Assembly (NCBI GenBank): GCA_963921795.1
Contig: OY997641.1
Coordinates: 72,530,272-72,594,271 of the forward strand
Direction: 5' to 3'
DNA from: Nannobrachium achirus
Lineage: Eukaryota; Chordata; Actinopteri; Myctophiformes; Myctophidae
DNA: 64,000 nt
Both the position numbers and the translations under genes were made by a program. The notes beneath the pieces were generated by a model. The model worked only from the letters and a program-made list of their open reading frames with translations. It was not told the DNA's origin and did not search any database. This document shows, in pieces, positions 46,501 to 56,235 of this stretch (positions are counted from its first letter, which is position 1; each line of letters starts with the position of its first letter).

Positions 46501-48069
46501 TGCAGACCAGTGTGCAGAGTCCAGCCTGAAGGTGAAGATGAGTTGGAGTGTTTCTGTTAAACAGGAACCTGAAAACCACCTGGACATCAGTACGTTTCAT
46601 GCCTTCTCTTCTCTTCTCTTCTCTTCTCTTCTCTTCTCTTCTCTTCTCTTCTCTTCTCTTGCTGTCTCTCTTAGAGAGAATGTTTGCAGGAAATGGCTTT
46701 TTTTAATGCATGGGAATAGACTCATGATTTGGAACTACCAAAGCTATAAAACAGAGGAAACACTGCATAAAATAATAAAGTACAAACCTTTAATGTTTTT
46801 TCTCTCATTTTATCTTTTTATTCTCCCCTAGACTTTGTTTCCCTCCCTGTGTGTAAAGAGGAGCTTTTCCCTGAACATCAGGAGAGGAGTCCCAGTCTGG
46901 AGGAACCACAACCTCCACAGATTAAAGAGGAACAGGAGGAGCTTCTACAAGAGGAGGCTGATGGATCAACGTTGACAGCAGTGAAAAGTGAAGGTGATGA
47001 TGAAAACAGAGAGACAGAGGCTGTAGCCAGCACCTCAACTGAACACATGAAAACACAAGCTGATGTAGAGGACTGTGGAACATCACAACCAACTAGTGGT
47101 GACCAGCTCCTCTCTCCACACTGTTCTCAATCTGACATCACTGAAGACAGTGATGAGTGGGAGGAGACCAGGGAAGGTCAGTCGGTTGTAAACACACTGG
47201 ATTCACACAAGACACACAATGTGGAAGGACAAACATTGTCTTTAAGCCACAAGCTGTCCCAGGATCTGCCATTGTCAAAACAAACTCACTCCAAGAACAG
47301 CCACACAGGGAGGAAAAGTTTTAGTTGTACGGTGTGTGGCAAAATGTTTAATCACAAGGTACATCTGAAGAGGCACACTGTTGTTCATACAGGGGAAAAG
47401 CCCTTTACTTGTACTGTTTGTGGTAAAGGCTACGGTCAAAGTGGTAATTTAAAAACACACATGAGGACTCATACAGGGGAAAAGCCCTTTACTTGTACAG
47501 TTTGTGGTAAAGGCTGTGGTACCAGTGGTATTTTAAAAAAACACATGAGGACTCACACAGGGGAAAAGCCCTTTACTTGTACAGTTTGTGGTAAAGGCTG
47601 TGGTCATAGTGGTGAGTTAAAAGTACACATGAGGACTCATACAGGGGAAAAGCCCTTTACTTGTACAGTTTGTGGTAAAGGCTGTGGTCAGAGTGGTGAG
47701 TTAAAAACACACATGAGGACTCATACAGGGGAAAAGCCCTTTACTTGTACAGTTTGTGGTAAAGGCTGCGGTACCTGTAGTGATTTAAAAGTACACACGA
47801 GGACTCACACAGGGGAAAAGCCTTTTACTTGCACAATATGTGGTAAAGGCTGTGTTCATGGTGGTGAGTTAAAAGTACACATGAGAACTCATACAGGGGA
47901 AAAACCCTTTACTTGTACAGTTTGTGGTAAAGGCTGTGCTACCAGTAGTGATTTAAAAACACACATGAGGACTCATACAGGGGAAAAGCCCTTTACTTGC
48001 ACAGTTTGTGGTAAAGCTTTTAGTCTAAATAATCGTCTAAAAATACACTTGAGGACTCATACAGGTTAA
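35830..48069 (+). CDS. C2H2 zinc-finger protein, 560 aa, four coding exons (gene 2)
   Basis: Tandem paralogue of gene 1. Coding exons: 35830-36046, 41845-41988, 46506-46589 and 46832-48069, with the same phases and exon lengths as gene 1 for exons 1-3 (217, 144 and 84 nt). The N-terminus differs from gene 1 at few positions (GEE for GVE, FQIEME for FQREME). Exon 2 carries the conserved LLDAAMQPVVKLYRIG. Exon 4 has VCKEE, the acidic PPQIKEEQEE block and nine fingers. Intron 1 (5.8 kb) holds the TTAA element, a 2.65-kb transposon and a SINE; intron 2 (4.5 kb) holds two hAT elements and a minisatellite. Expected to be a nuclear DNA-binding protein; target unknown. Confidence 0.88.
37252..37376. 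repeat. (GT)n-(CA)n perfect hairpin
   Basis: A (GT)n tract, then TCACAGTGTGTCTTGTT, a single C at 37314, and its exact complement running into (AC)n. Arms are about 62 bp with a 1-nt centre. Confidence 0.85.
37466..37570. repeat. (GT)n microsatellite
   Basis: About 45 GT units ending in GAGCGTGCGTGCG. Confidence 0.95.
38485..38750. repeat. 112-bp tandem repeat (about 2.4 copies)
   Basis: The marker GCGCCTATCAATAC starts at 38495, 38607 and 38719. Copies are nearly identical, so the array is young. Confidence 0.9.
38815..38881 (+). repeat. tRNA-like SINE head
   Basis: GATGGCTCAGTGGACTG (A-box-like) and AGTTCGAACCCC (B box) about 35 nt apart. Weaker relatives with GTTCGAATCC lie near 39130 and 40152. 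Stems are imperfect. Confidence 0.5.
38900..40060. other. GC-rich block inside the transposon, no credible gene
   Basis: Rich in GGGGTCCC/GGTCCCC words and a repeated CTCCCGGC(T/C)GCTCCTAGCCCGAG block (near 39615 and 39700). The word CTCCTAGCCCGAGTT also occurs in the foldback element (6572). Long open frames exist on both strands (up to 245 codons) but overlap antisense and have Pro/Arg/Gly-biased translations, as expected from GC content. Confidence 0.55.
40612..41077 (+). mobile_element. SINE (unit 2 copy), interrupted
   Basis: GGCGGCAGTGGCTCAGGGG head, AGTTTGATCCCGG B-box region and GCGCTTTGGATAAAG tail. It is interrupted at 40691-40926 between duplicated CCCGG. Confidence 0.65.
40691..40926 (+). 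mobile_element. LINE 3' end plus downstream foldback, one insertion
   Basis: The segment begins with a + strand 3' end of the L2-type family seen at 15876 (CATGAAACTGTACC... AATCAATCAATC). It continues without a break into CCATTCCGACATGTC...GACATGTCGGAATGG, a small foldback (40768-40912). CCCGG occurs on both sides. This looks like a LINE insertion carrying 3'-flanking sequence. Confidence 0.45.
41078..42112. other. Intron 1 / exon 2 neighbourhood of gene 2
   Basis: Collinear with 17313-18018 and 19016-19320 of unit 1; exon 2 is at 41845-41988. After exon 2 the exon-end-plus-donor sequence is repeated twice (near 42018 and 42080), as in unit 1. Confidence 0.6.
42113..42951. other. Probable one-ended TTAA element and flanking sequence
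   Basis: TTAA followed by AGGAGTGGCGACACC (42109-42127) resembles the left end at 36374, and unit 1 reads through here. I cannot find the matching right end. An inverted pair CAATCAAATTAATTTATT / AATACATTAATTTGATTG flanks 42780-42860. No gene. Confidence 0.4.
42952..43381. mobile_element. 430-bp hAT MITE rich in GATCGG
   Basis: The ends TAGAGATGTTACCGATCA and CGGACCATCCCTA are inverted. ATTTTTTT is duplicated at 42944-42951 and 43382-43389. Subterminal GATCGG repeats match the larger element at 44604. Confidence 0.75.
43720..44300. repeat. Minisatellite, 135-185-bp units
   Basis: Four degenerate copies marked by CATTTTCTGA(T/C)AGTTT at 43767, 43903, 44087 and 44258. Each includes GGAATAC...GCCGAATAGGG and a (C/G)-rich run. 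The 258-codon minus-strand frame across it is a by-product of the repeat. Confidence 0.75.
44604..45968. mobile_element. 1.37-kb hAT element rich in GATCGG
   Basis: The ends TAGAGATGTGCC and GGAACATCTCTA are flanked by ACCACTGG (44596-44603) and TCCACTGG (45969-45976), 7 of 8 matching. It contains (CT)n runs at 45089-45134 and three 46-bp tandem copies of CGCTGTGATCGATCGG at 45786-45925. No transposase frame found. Confidence 0.75.
45969..46505. other. Intron 2 end of gene 2, with SINE tail
   Basis: A SINE/LINE-tail fragment at 46178-46335 (paralogue of 23244-23412). The remainder is collinear with 23413-23583. Confidence 0.6.
46603..46660. repeat. (CTTCT)n pentanucleotide in intron 3 of gene 2
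   Basis: About 11 units, paralogous with 23681-23737. Confidence 0.95.
46832..48069 (+). CDS. Exon 4 of gene 2: acidic region and 9 C2H2 fingers
   Basis: Nine fingers from about 47328. All Cys2His2 ligands and HTGEKP linkers are intact. Core Phe is present only in fingers 1 and 9; finger 2 has Tyr and fingers 3-8 have Cys. Contact positions (-1,2,3,6) read HVHR, QGNT, TGIK, HGEV, QGET, TSDV, HGEV, TSDT and LNRI. Most differ from gene 1, while linkers and framework are almost unchanged. Gene 2 lacks the block of near-identical QGNA fingers found in gene 1, and its first finger has HKVH for CKEN. It ends in TAA with a fossil finger after it. Confidence 0.9.
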
Positions 48070-50107
48070 AACTCCTTTACTTGTGCAGTTTGTGGTACGC
48101 TCCATGGATTTATTTTGTCACTTGGCTTCTCAGTCTGGACCGCTTCCTTTCTCCAAGGGGAGGTGAGACATAGAATGCAAGTGGAATCCAAACGTGGCTT
48201 CTTATTGGTCTGTGGTGGGGGTGGGACAAATACACCAGTGTGTATTGGCTGGCTGATAACGTAGCTACCCTAATCTACTCTGATTTGTTGGAACAACATC
48301 CAATCAGCAACAACGTCGCCTCCGTCAAAACTGATATACGAGTCAACTGAATCATGGCCAGACTGAGAAGCGAAACGATAAAACTGATCCACGAAACGTA
48401 GTGTAGCAGGCTGGCACCCTGGCTTCATACAGGCAGGAAAACCCTTTAGCTGCGGTTTGTGGCAAATGCTTGGTCAAGATAAGGAGGATTCAAATAACTG
48501 TATTATGGATGTCTTAATTAACGCCAGGTCTTGTGGAGGTGTGACCAATGCCATTCTGCTATTGTGGGTGCGGAATTCTGCACACTGCATCAAAGCAGTT
48601 CACGGTAAAACGGCCCTGAATTAGTCATGGGTGTTACTTTAATCAAACCAATCGGAGAGTGCATCAGCTGCCATTCCCTTTAAGATCAGTGCAAGACATG
48701 CGTTAAGCGGCGAGACCAAAAGAATAAGAAACGTCATATTGAAAGGAGAAAAGTGAATGCATCGCCATAATCATATATGGTTGCAATCCCAATGCTTGCT
48801 TTATAAGCTGTAGCTTTGATTGCAGACAGTTGAATAAAACCATGTGTAAGTGGGTTATTATCATCCACATGTTACTGATTCTAGAGAATGTCATGACATT
48901 CACAAACTGTTAATTAGTGCTGCCGAGCAGTGTTAACTATTCAGCTGCACTTAGGTTCTCAAATCATTGTATTTATACAGACTAACATCTCAGCGGTAAA
49001 CACAATTGACACAAGACATTGAAACAACTCATGTCTTCTCATTATAGTAAAATCTGAATCATAGAGATTTGTTGAGAATTAAGAGAGTGGGAGCCTCCCG
49101 ACTCCAGACATTTCAGGACATTAGAGGGAGGAAGGGAACGCACACTCACTCACTTCATTTGTTTTCTTTAAAGCTATGGAACAACACCTCAACCATTCTC
49201 TGATGATTGTCATTATTATTTCTGATTTGTTTGCTGTACATGTTTGGTTTCTGATATCTGACTGTGTTTTGCATAGTATTGTCATCTAATGTTTCAATGA
49301 ATTGAGTACAAAGGACCCCAATAGAAGCAAGCCATAGTGCTTTGTTGGGTTAAAATCCTTTACTTTCCTGTGCTTTTTTTTCCTGTGATTTTTTTTCTTC
49401 TTCTATGAACTACTAATAGAATATATAAAAAAAGGTTTTCACTGCTACAAATGTTTTATTTTTGTTATATATCACACCAGAAATGTTCAATATGATAATA
49501 TGATTTTCTATACTTTCAATCTTTCTTTATATTTTGAGATGTTTTGGCTTTTTCTATCTTATTCCTAAACCTCGGAAACCTATTCCTCCTGTGGAAAGAA
49601 TCCGGCCGAGTGTGTTTTGGGTCGAGCGTTCAGTTTACCCTTAATTCTCATGACAATTATTATTATCACAGATAGAAATTGTAAAAATGCAGATTTCTTT
49701 CATCAGCTTACCAGTTTTTATAGCGTAGTTTGTTGACTGCATTTGATGCAGTATTAACAGACTTTTTTTCTTTTCTTTCCTTCTTTAAAAAACGTTACTG
49801 TCCTGACCCACAGAACAGAATTCAGAGCAGAAGAGGAAGTAAGCTCTGTATTGGCACCTTGCCTCTAAATTAACACGAGAGATAATTAATTCCATCATTA
49901 TTCTGCTTTATGTGTTTACAGCAGAGAAGATTTAAAACGCCCATAATCCAGTCAATCATGGTGATGATTAATGGAAAGAAGTTAAATCTATTATTGTATC
50001 CTGGGGCGCCCGCTGACCTAGCGGTCCAGGTGCATATACCACATAGGCTCTGATGCATGAGAGCGTGTCACAGGTTTGAAAAAGAGCTCTAAAAGAGCAC
50101 CTAAATA
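48070..50107. other. Downstream of gene 2, fossil finger then no gene
   Basis: 48070-48505 repeats the post-stop finger remnants seen after gene 1. 48530-48700 matches 27177-27350. 48700-50000 is private AT-rich sequence without coding signal. 49556-49675 is a third copy of the small repeat at 19551 and 44360. 50010-50085 looks like a tRNA-derived SINE head (GGGCGCCCGCTGACCTAGCG). Confidence 0.5.
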
Positions 50108-50874
50108 AACTCAGCACAAAACAAAAGGAAACATATTCATAATTAATTATATCTCCCCTCTAATAATACCAAATTGTATTGTGTTTATATCATTGTTATC
50201 GTTGATTCGTCACCTTTGCAACGAGGTACAGCTTGTAAGCATCGGGCATTCGAGGCATGAGCTACACAGCCAAACGTGTGGGTGGTGCCGACCAGAATTT
50301 GCCAAAACTTGGTCCATTATATTTCCCCTTTAATTATGCCAAATGGTATTGTGTTTGGTATCATTGTTATCTTTGATTCGTCACCTTTACAACGAGGTAC
50401 AGCTTGTTAGCATCGGGCAGTCGTGGAATGAGCAACACAGCCAAACGTGTGCTGTGGGCAGCGCCCCTCCAAAAATGGTCAAAATGGCCTGGCAGGCCTG
50501 CAATACTGTTCTTTTGGTGCATTTGGAGCATTGAATGACTGCACTCTACCACAGTAATAAGGAAAGAAAAAAACAACACATATTGGCCATTTTTACACTT
50601 TGTTAATGTTAAGCTCAGTGTCAGGGAAGCCCAAAACTAGAGTAAATGCCAGCAGAACAGTGTATTGCAAACCATTTTTACAAAATTCTGGTCGGTGCTA
50701 CCCACACGCTTGGCTGTGTAGCTCATGCCTCGAATGACCGATGCTTACAAGCTGTACCTCGTTGTAAAGGTAACGAATCTACGATATAAATGATATAAAA
50801 CACAATACAATCTGGTATTATTAAAGGGGATATAATTAATTATTAATATGTTTCCTTTCTTTTTGTGCTGAGTT
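50108..50874. mobile_element. 767-bp foldback MITE with TA target
   Basis: The ends AACTCAGCACAAAA and TTTTGTGCTGAGTT are flanked by TA (50106-50107 and 50875-50876). Inverted repeats run about 200 bp inward. An extra direct copy of the inner arm sequence (GTATTGTGTTT...GTACAGCTTGT) lies at 50347-50460. A Tc1/mariner-type MITE is possible from the TA target. Confidence 0.65.
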
Positions 50875-52240
50875 TATATCGTCAATTTGTACCTGGCCTC
50901 TGCAATAAGTCTGCTTACTGTACATTTTAGTTCATGTTTTGACTACTCGTGTATAGGCCTACGTTGTTTTTGTCATTAAATGTCTTGTTGAATTCACCCT
51001 TTGTCAGCCTTTTGGTTGGTCCCTGACTGACCAACCAGCAGGCTCTATCTGCCTTGTCCCGCCCTGGTTCCGCCTTTTTGATCTTGAATTTGCTAAAACA
51101 TAATTGTTGTAGAAATAAAAACATGCTGAGTCACTATATTGCCACTGAGCAGCTCCATTTGACTGAAACCAAGTTTTAAATTAGAATTGAACACACAGAA
51201 TAACAATACGAAGCAACTGAATTAGAATGGTAGTGGATGGAGTGTCCCACCGAATGTCCCACCAAGACACTGCAACCAATGGGTGTGAAGAGGGATGGGA
51301 CAATGGGCGGGACTTGACAAAGGGTGAATTGAATATGAAGGACCTCAATGGAAATGAGCCCTGGGGGTCATCCTTTAAGCATCCTTTTGTATAAATCTGT
51401 ACCACTGCAACTGTTAATAAAGTATCATTTTAATCAATCAATGCCGTATGTGGCTCCCTCTACTTGATTAAACACAATTAGTTTTTCTGAAATAAAAATG
51501 TTGAATTTTTCGTATTATTATTATTATTATTACCCGTATTACCTTTATTATTATTATTATTAATCATTGGCACTGATGGGCAGTAGCTAGCCACAGGTAG
51601 CTAAGCTACATAGCTTAACTACACTTCTAAGTAGCATAACGGAAATTTGCTAACTTTCTTTGGGGATAGCTTATAGTGTAGTTCAGCTATATTTAATCAG
51701 AGTAACTAGTAATGTAGCTTGCTACATTTTCCAAATAGCTTACCCATCACGGTTGGGAAAAATGAATAAAAAAATAAACCAGTCAATTGCAATAGTGAGG
51801 GGACATTCAAGAGTCCCCAGATGATTAACTTAATGTGCAACATTGTTTTCTCACTCAACAGTAAACAAATCAACATAAAGTTTAAATGTATATGCAAATG
51901 ATAAACATTGGATGCGTTTCGGCCCGGCGGGCTTCGAGTTTTGAAACGCTGAGGAAGGCGTTTTTTCATCCCAGTTACCCAGTGATTTCCGTGGCCAAAT
52001 AATATAGGCCTACACATTAATTTGGGGGTCCTTGACGTGAATATGTTTGAGAACCACGGATCCTTAATATCACCAGGGGCCATTCTAAGAAGACTGGAGG
52101 CATGTTTTGAAATATAGATGATATATAATCAAATACAATTATTATTGTGTGTGTGTGTGTGTGTGTGTGCGCGTGTGCGTGCGTGCGTGCGCGCGCGTGC
52201 ATGCGTGTGCGCATGTGTGTGCGCGTGTGCATGTCCGTGT
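50875..52240. other. End of unit 2, degraded repeats, no gene
   Basis: 51180-51445 ends in TAATAAAGTATCATTTTAATCAATCAATG, like a LINE 3' end. 51576-51748 is a small hAT-like MITE (CACTGATGGGCAGTAGC ... GCTTACCCATCACGG). 51844-51995 matches 27730-27800 and 28465-28560 of unit 1. 52147-52236 is a (GT)n/(GC) run. Confidence 0.5.
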
Positions 52241-52706
52241 TTGCGTGTTACATGGTCCTTGTATGGTTACACACATAAATGTTACCCCACATTCATTGGT
52301 GATGATCCATTTGCATGTATGTTACTCTATGTTGGTATAGATCCATTTGTCTTTATCCACATGTGCAGTGTGGGGTATTCCTACACAGCTGTATCAAAGG
52401 AAATGAAACAGAGTTACAGTTAATATTTAAAACAGGATACTGTGTCATCAAACATGCAGTATAAAACGTAGTATAATTCCTTGAGTGTTGACTGTGAATT
52501 CATGTATTCACATGTAGCTCATTCAGTTTGTATATTCATTAAGTTCAGCTTTCATCTCAAAACATCCCAAGTATCTCTGGTCAGTTATAATTCTCTCAAC
52601 AAACACTATTTTTGACCATCCTAAACCCTAAATCCCTAAACTTCTTTTTTTTTAAATAGTTCAAATAGCTGATCTAAAACTAGCTGATCTACAGCTACCG
52701 TATATT

Positions 52707-52839
52707 AAAGCAATAAGCCACAAGAGGCGAGTGGTTACCGGGGGAGTATACACCAGCTGAGAGGCGTAGGAGTCTCCGACCCTCTCAGCTGGTGTATACT
52801 ACCCCGGTAACCACAAGCCTCGCGTGGCTTATTGCTTTT
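52707..52839. repeat. Terminal hairpin of the recombinase element
   Basis: The arms AAAGCAATAAGCCAC...GTATACACCAGCTGAGAGG and their complement differ at only a few positions. The loop region contains GGAGTCTCC. Inner CCAC-N9-GTGG repeats within both arms could form side arms, the same branched plan as at 7569-7671. Confidence 0.85.
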
Positions 52840-53130
52840 CTAAAACGGTCACAATATGGCAACATGAAAAATCATAGACGTACCAATTAAAACTGTTCTA
52901 TTTCACTAATAATTCACTATAAGGTCTGCTCTGCAAGAAAGTAGTCCCCAGCTACAAGAAAGTAGTTCCCGGCCAGGCTGCAGAAACAACACACGTGTTA
53001 CTTGCAATCACTTTATTTTGAACAGCCCCCTTCCCCAAGCAGTTTATCGACGTTACAGACTGTCATTTTTGCCAACAACACAGGTGCAGATAATTAATTG
53101 AACAAAACAAAAGTCACAAAGTAAGCATTC

Positions 53131-54543
53131 TTAACACGTAGTGTCCCTATTAACATTTATCTGTATATCACCGAGAATTGTGCAATTGGTAAAGTACTGT
53201 TCTGCCATGTTGTTGGCAGTGCAACTTCTCTTAGCTGGGGGGACAGGGGCGGGAGTTGACTCTGCACAGGAGGTGCGTTTGTTGCCCGCAAGGACATTGC
53301 TCCAGCTTCTCCTATCATCGTAGTTTGGCTGCCAGTAAGATAGCAGGGACGACTCGCATTTGTGGCCGGTCACTGCAATGATTTCTCTTCCCTCCAAGCC
53401 CGCATCAGAGAGTTTTTGTATCGTGGTGCTTCGCAAGCAGTGGTTGGTGTATACAGTTCCAGTTCCAGCTGCTTTGCAAATCCGAGGCAACATACTGGAG
53501 AGGTAGTTTACTCCCATGGGCTCTCTGGTATACCTAACGTTAGGCGAGACAAGAGAAAATGTTGTCACTGTTGAGTAACCAAACTACACTGTAACTATGA
53601 CACAGTAGAGCAGAATAGGCTACAAATAAATAAACAAATAGCTAACTTACCACAGCTCATTGGTGTAGTTTGCTCGCTTCGGGTGGAGATAGAATGCGGG
53701 TGGATTATCCGGCAGCAACGACAGATATTTCTCCAGTGAAGCGACAGGACACAGTGGGTTCCCAGGCAGCTCGAACATAAATCCCCGGAGAGACTGTTTG
53801 TTTCTTTCGTTGGGGTCTTTGTGGTTTTTAGTGTATTCGTTGAATGCTAACGTCACATACTTGAGACCGTTCTCATCCTGGCGGATGGCAAATGAATCAG
53901 GTTTCAGTTCACGGTTGCCCTCTTTAGCTCTGCGTCCCATATGTAGCTGCACGTCAAACCACACTTTATTGACGAGACCCGCTGGTGTATTCGGATTCAA
54001 TGCTGAAGAGTTCTTGATTTTTTGAAAGTCTTCCTCTGTTATCGCTGGGTGATGCGTTGTTGTGTCACGTCCTTCTCGGCGGAGTTTTTTCACTACTGCA
54101 ACAAAGACGTTGTTACTGGTGGTGAATTCAGAATCTTTCAGTAGACACCAGGACCGGCTCACCGGTGGGTCATTTATGTACCTGTTGAGCCCAGCACGTA
54201 GTCCCACATAACTGCTGAAACCATAGGATTCGCCTTTTGTGGTTTTCACGCTGGCATAGAAGCGCCTCAGAGTCTCATTCAAGTCCATTTTGGTGACAGT
54301 TTTAAAGTCAACAGACACGTCCTTCTCGGTACACCAGGTCTGAAAACAGCGAACTGCCCACATTGTCTGTTTCACAGTCGTCTTTTCATTTCTTGTCATT
54401 TCCAGCTTTTCTAGTTCATTGTCACTTATTTCAGCATGTCTTCGTTTTGCCTGTTCTTCCTCCATATTGTCGCTTTCTTGTTGTTGTAGCCACTCGTCCA
54501 TAGTTAGTCCCCCCAACAGATCAAAATTCACTTTCCATTCCAT
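53131..54543 (-). CDS. Tyrosine recombinase, Crypton type, 431 aa in two exons
   Basis: Exon 1 is 54543-53651 and exon 2 is 53533-53131, joined by GTAAGT and TAACGTTAG (893+403 nt). The split Trp codon restores ...NELW-YTREP. Residues 30-50 are charged; about 55-150 resemble the SAM-like core-binding domain; about 165-400 form the catalytic domain. Candidate catalytic residues: Arg in GRRAKEGNREL (204/205), H329 and R332 in NHCLR, H355 in TGHK, and Tyr 364 in LLSYWQP. All are present, so the protein may be active. Vertebrate relatives include domesticated Crypton-derived (DUF3504-type) genes. The tail after about 375 is Pro/Ser-rich. The start is the first ATG of the frame, 340 nt from the element end. 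Confidence 0.85.
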
Positions 54544-54883
54544 AACAAAGCAGAAGAAAGGCAGTTCCGGGTATCGCTGTTGTGCGCGGAGTGATCTGTG
54601 ATGCGGTCAGCAGCACTGTTGAATGGGGAATGTGGGGCGCTTGCTGTTTTTACAAGCCCTGCCCGGTGCCATCTTATGCATGTGGGCGGTGCTTAGAAGC
54701 CCCGCACGGCAGGATTTACGTGAAAATCAAGCGCCCCCTTCTCTAGTCTAGGTTGACAATACTGTAGAAAGAAATAACGCACCTGGGTTTGATATAAACT
54801 GATTCAAGGTATGGGTTACAGTCTCAGGTATACCATGGCAACCAGCCAATCAGAATCAAGGAATGGAACTAGCCGTTTTAGAA

Positions 54884-55519
54884 AAACAAACAATCAGGAT
54901 TTGACGGTGCATGAGCAGCAAGAGGCATGTGCAGGAAAAGCGGACCAGAGCATGATCTACAAGCTCACAACATGTCGATGTAGATCGGCTATTTTGAGTA
55001 TTCAAAATAGTAACAATGCAAAGAAGTTTAGGGGTTTAGGATTTAGCATGGAAGAAAATAGGGCCCTTGGTCTCAAAATATAATTGATTGTGGACTCCGA
55101 TGCAACTTATCAGTGTTAAGATTCTTTTCTCCAATTTTACATTACATAATTTTGTTCATGTGAAGATTATATAAAAATGATAAATGACAAATCGTTTATA
55201 TAGCTGTAGATCAGCTAGCTCAGCTTTTTGAACTATTTAAAAAATCTCAGCTGTAAACAGGATCATGTGGGGGTTTCAGGAGATAGCCATTGCCGTTGCC
55301 ATTCTCAGCTGGAAGGAATGAGTGAGTGAACGAATAAATGGCAATTTAAAACTTGACTGAATTAAATAATTCTTTGTTTCCGTTAATCAATTCAAAATTA
55401 ATGTAAAAATATCAACAAAACATGTTGATATATAGATTTTGAATGGATGCTGTAATTCTTTTGATCTGTTACAGAGGATTAAATTACTAAGCAGTTTTCT
55501 CTTTGAAATTATATTTTAA
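54884..55519. other. Unit 3 spacer, no gene seen
   Basis: Collinear with 29070-29470 and 29765-29948. No coding signal. Confidence 0.6.
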
Positions 55520-56165
55520 AGGACAACTTTAGTTTTTTGCAACAAGGGTTCATATTTTAGATTGTAGTTAAAGAATATAAAAGATGAGTGTTAAAAGGAT
55601 TTCATTTACTTCTTTTTATTGTTTTAGAGATTCTTATTTCAGTGGTTGGGGGCATGCGTACAAGTGGCTAAATATGCCATTTTACACAGAATAAGCCCAT
55701 TCCCAAGATACAACGCAACCTTTCATGGTTGGATGTGACTTATGGGGGCTAGAAGTGTTACTGTAAATAATAATAAAGAAACTGCTGGCTTATTGTGTCT
55801 AAAAGACATATTTAGCAGCTTGTACGCATGCCCCCATGTGTACGCATGCCCCACATTTTAGCACGGTAAACGCGATAAAACAATAGAACAAGGCAAATGA
55901 AAACATTTTAACACTCACTTTTTCTTTTCTCTAATTACAATCTAAAATATGAGTTCATTTGCAAAAACAGATAAACGCCATTTTGGGAAAAAACGAGCTG
56001 ACTATTGTAAATAATGGTTAAGTTAGCGTTTTTTTATAATATAAAATTCATTTTGTTGCAAAGGCCGATATATCCCATTCTAAACGCCCTCAAAGATCAG
56101 GTTTCATTGCAAAAGCAGACAAACGACACAGCCCTGTGTTTGCAGAAACAGATACGTCCATTGGG

Positions 56166-56210
56166 CCAATCAGCGCAGCGTGTTTAGACCACGTGATCCA
56201 AGATGGCGCA
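56166..56210 (+). promoter_or_regulatory. Putative transposase promoter: CCAAT, CACGTG and YY1-like sites
   Basis: CCAATCAG (56166), CACGTG (56190-56195) and AAGATGGCG (about 56200-56208) cluster 30-70 bp before the start codon. AAGATGGCG is the core of YY1 sites used by several transposable elements. Motif reading only. Confidence 0.45.
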
Positions 56211-56235
56211 TCCCTGCTGAACAGAGTGGTGCGTC

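Larger units (their letters stand above)
52706..54883. mobile_element. Crypton-like tyrosine-recombinase transposon with one hairpin end
   Basis: Units 1 and 2 have the empty site (TATATAAACAAAC near 160 and 29060), fixing the ends at TAAAGCAAT (52706) and TTTTAGAA (54883) with no target duplication. The left end is a 133-bp imperfect hairpin. An 11-bp perfect inverted repeat follows: TTCTAAAACGG at 52838-52848 against 54873-54883. AGCCAATCAGAATC (54844-54857) near the right end is shared with the 651-bp relative at 7545. One two-exon recombinase gene on the minus strand fills the interior. Lack of target duplication fits insertion by a tyrosine recombinase. Confidence 0.82.
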
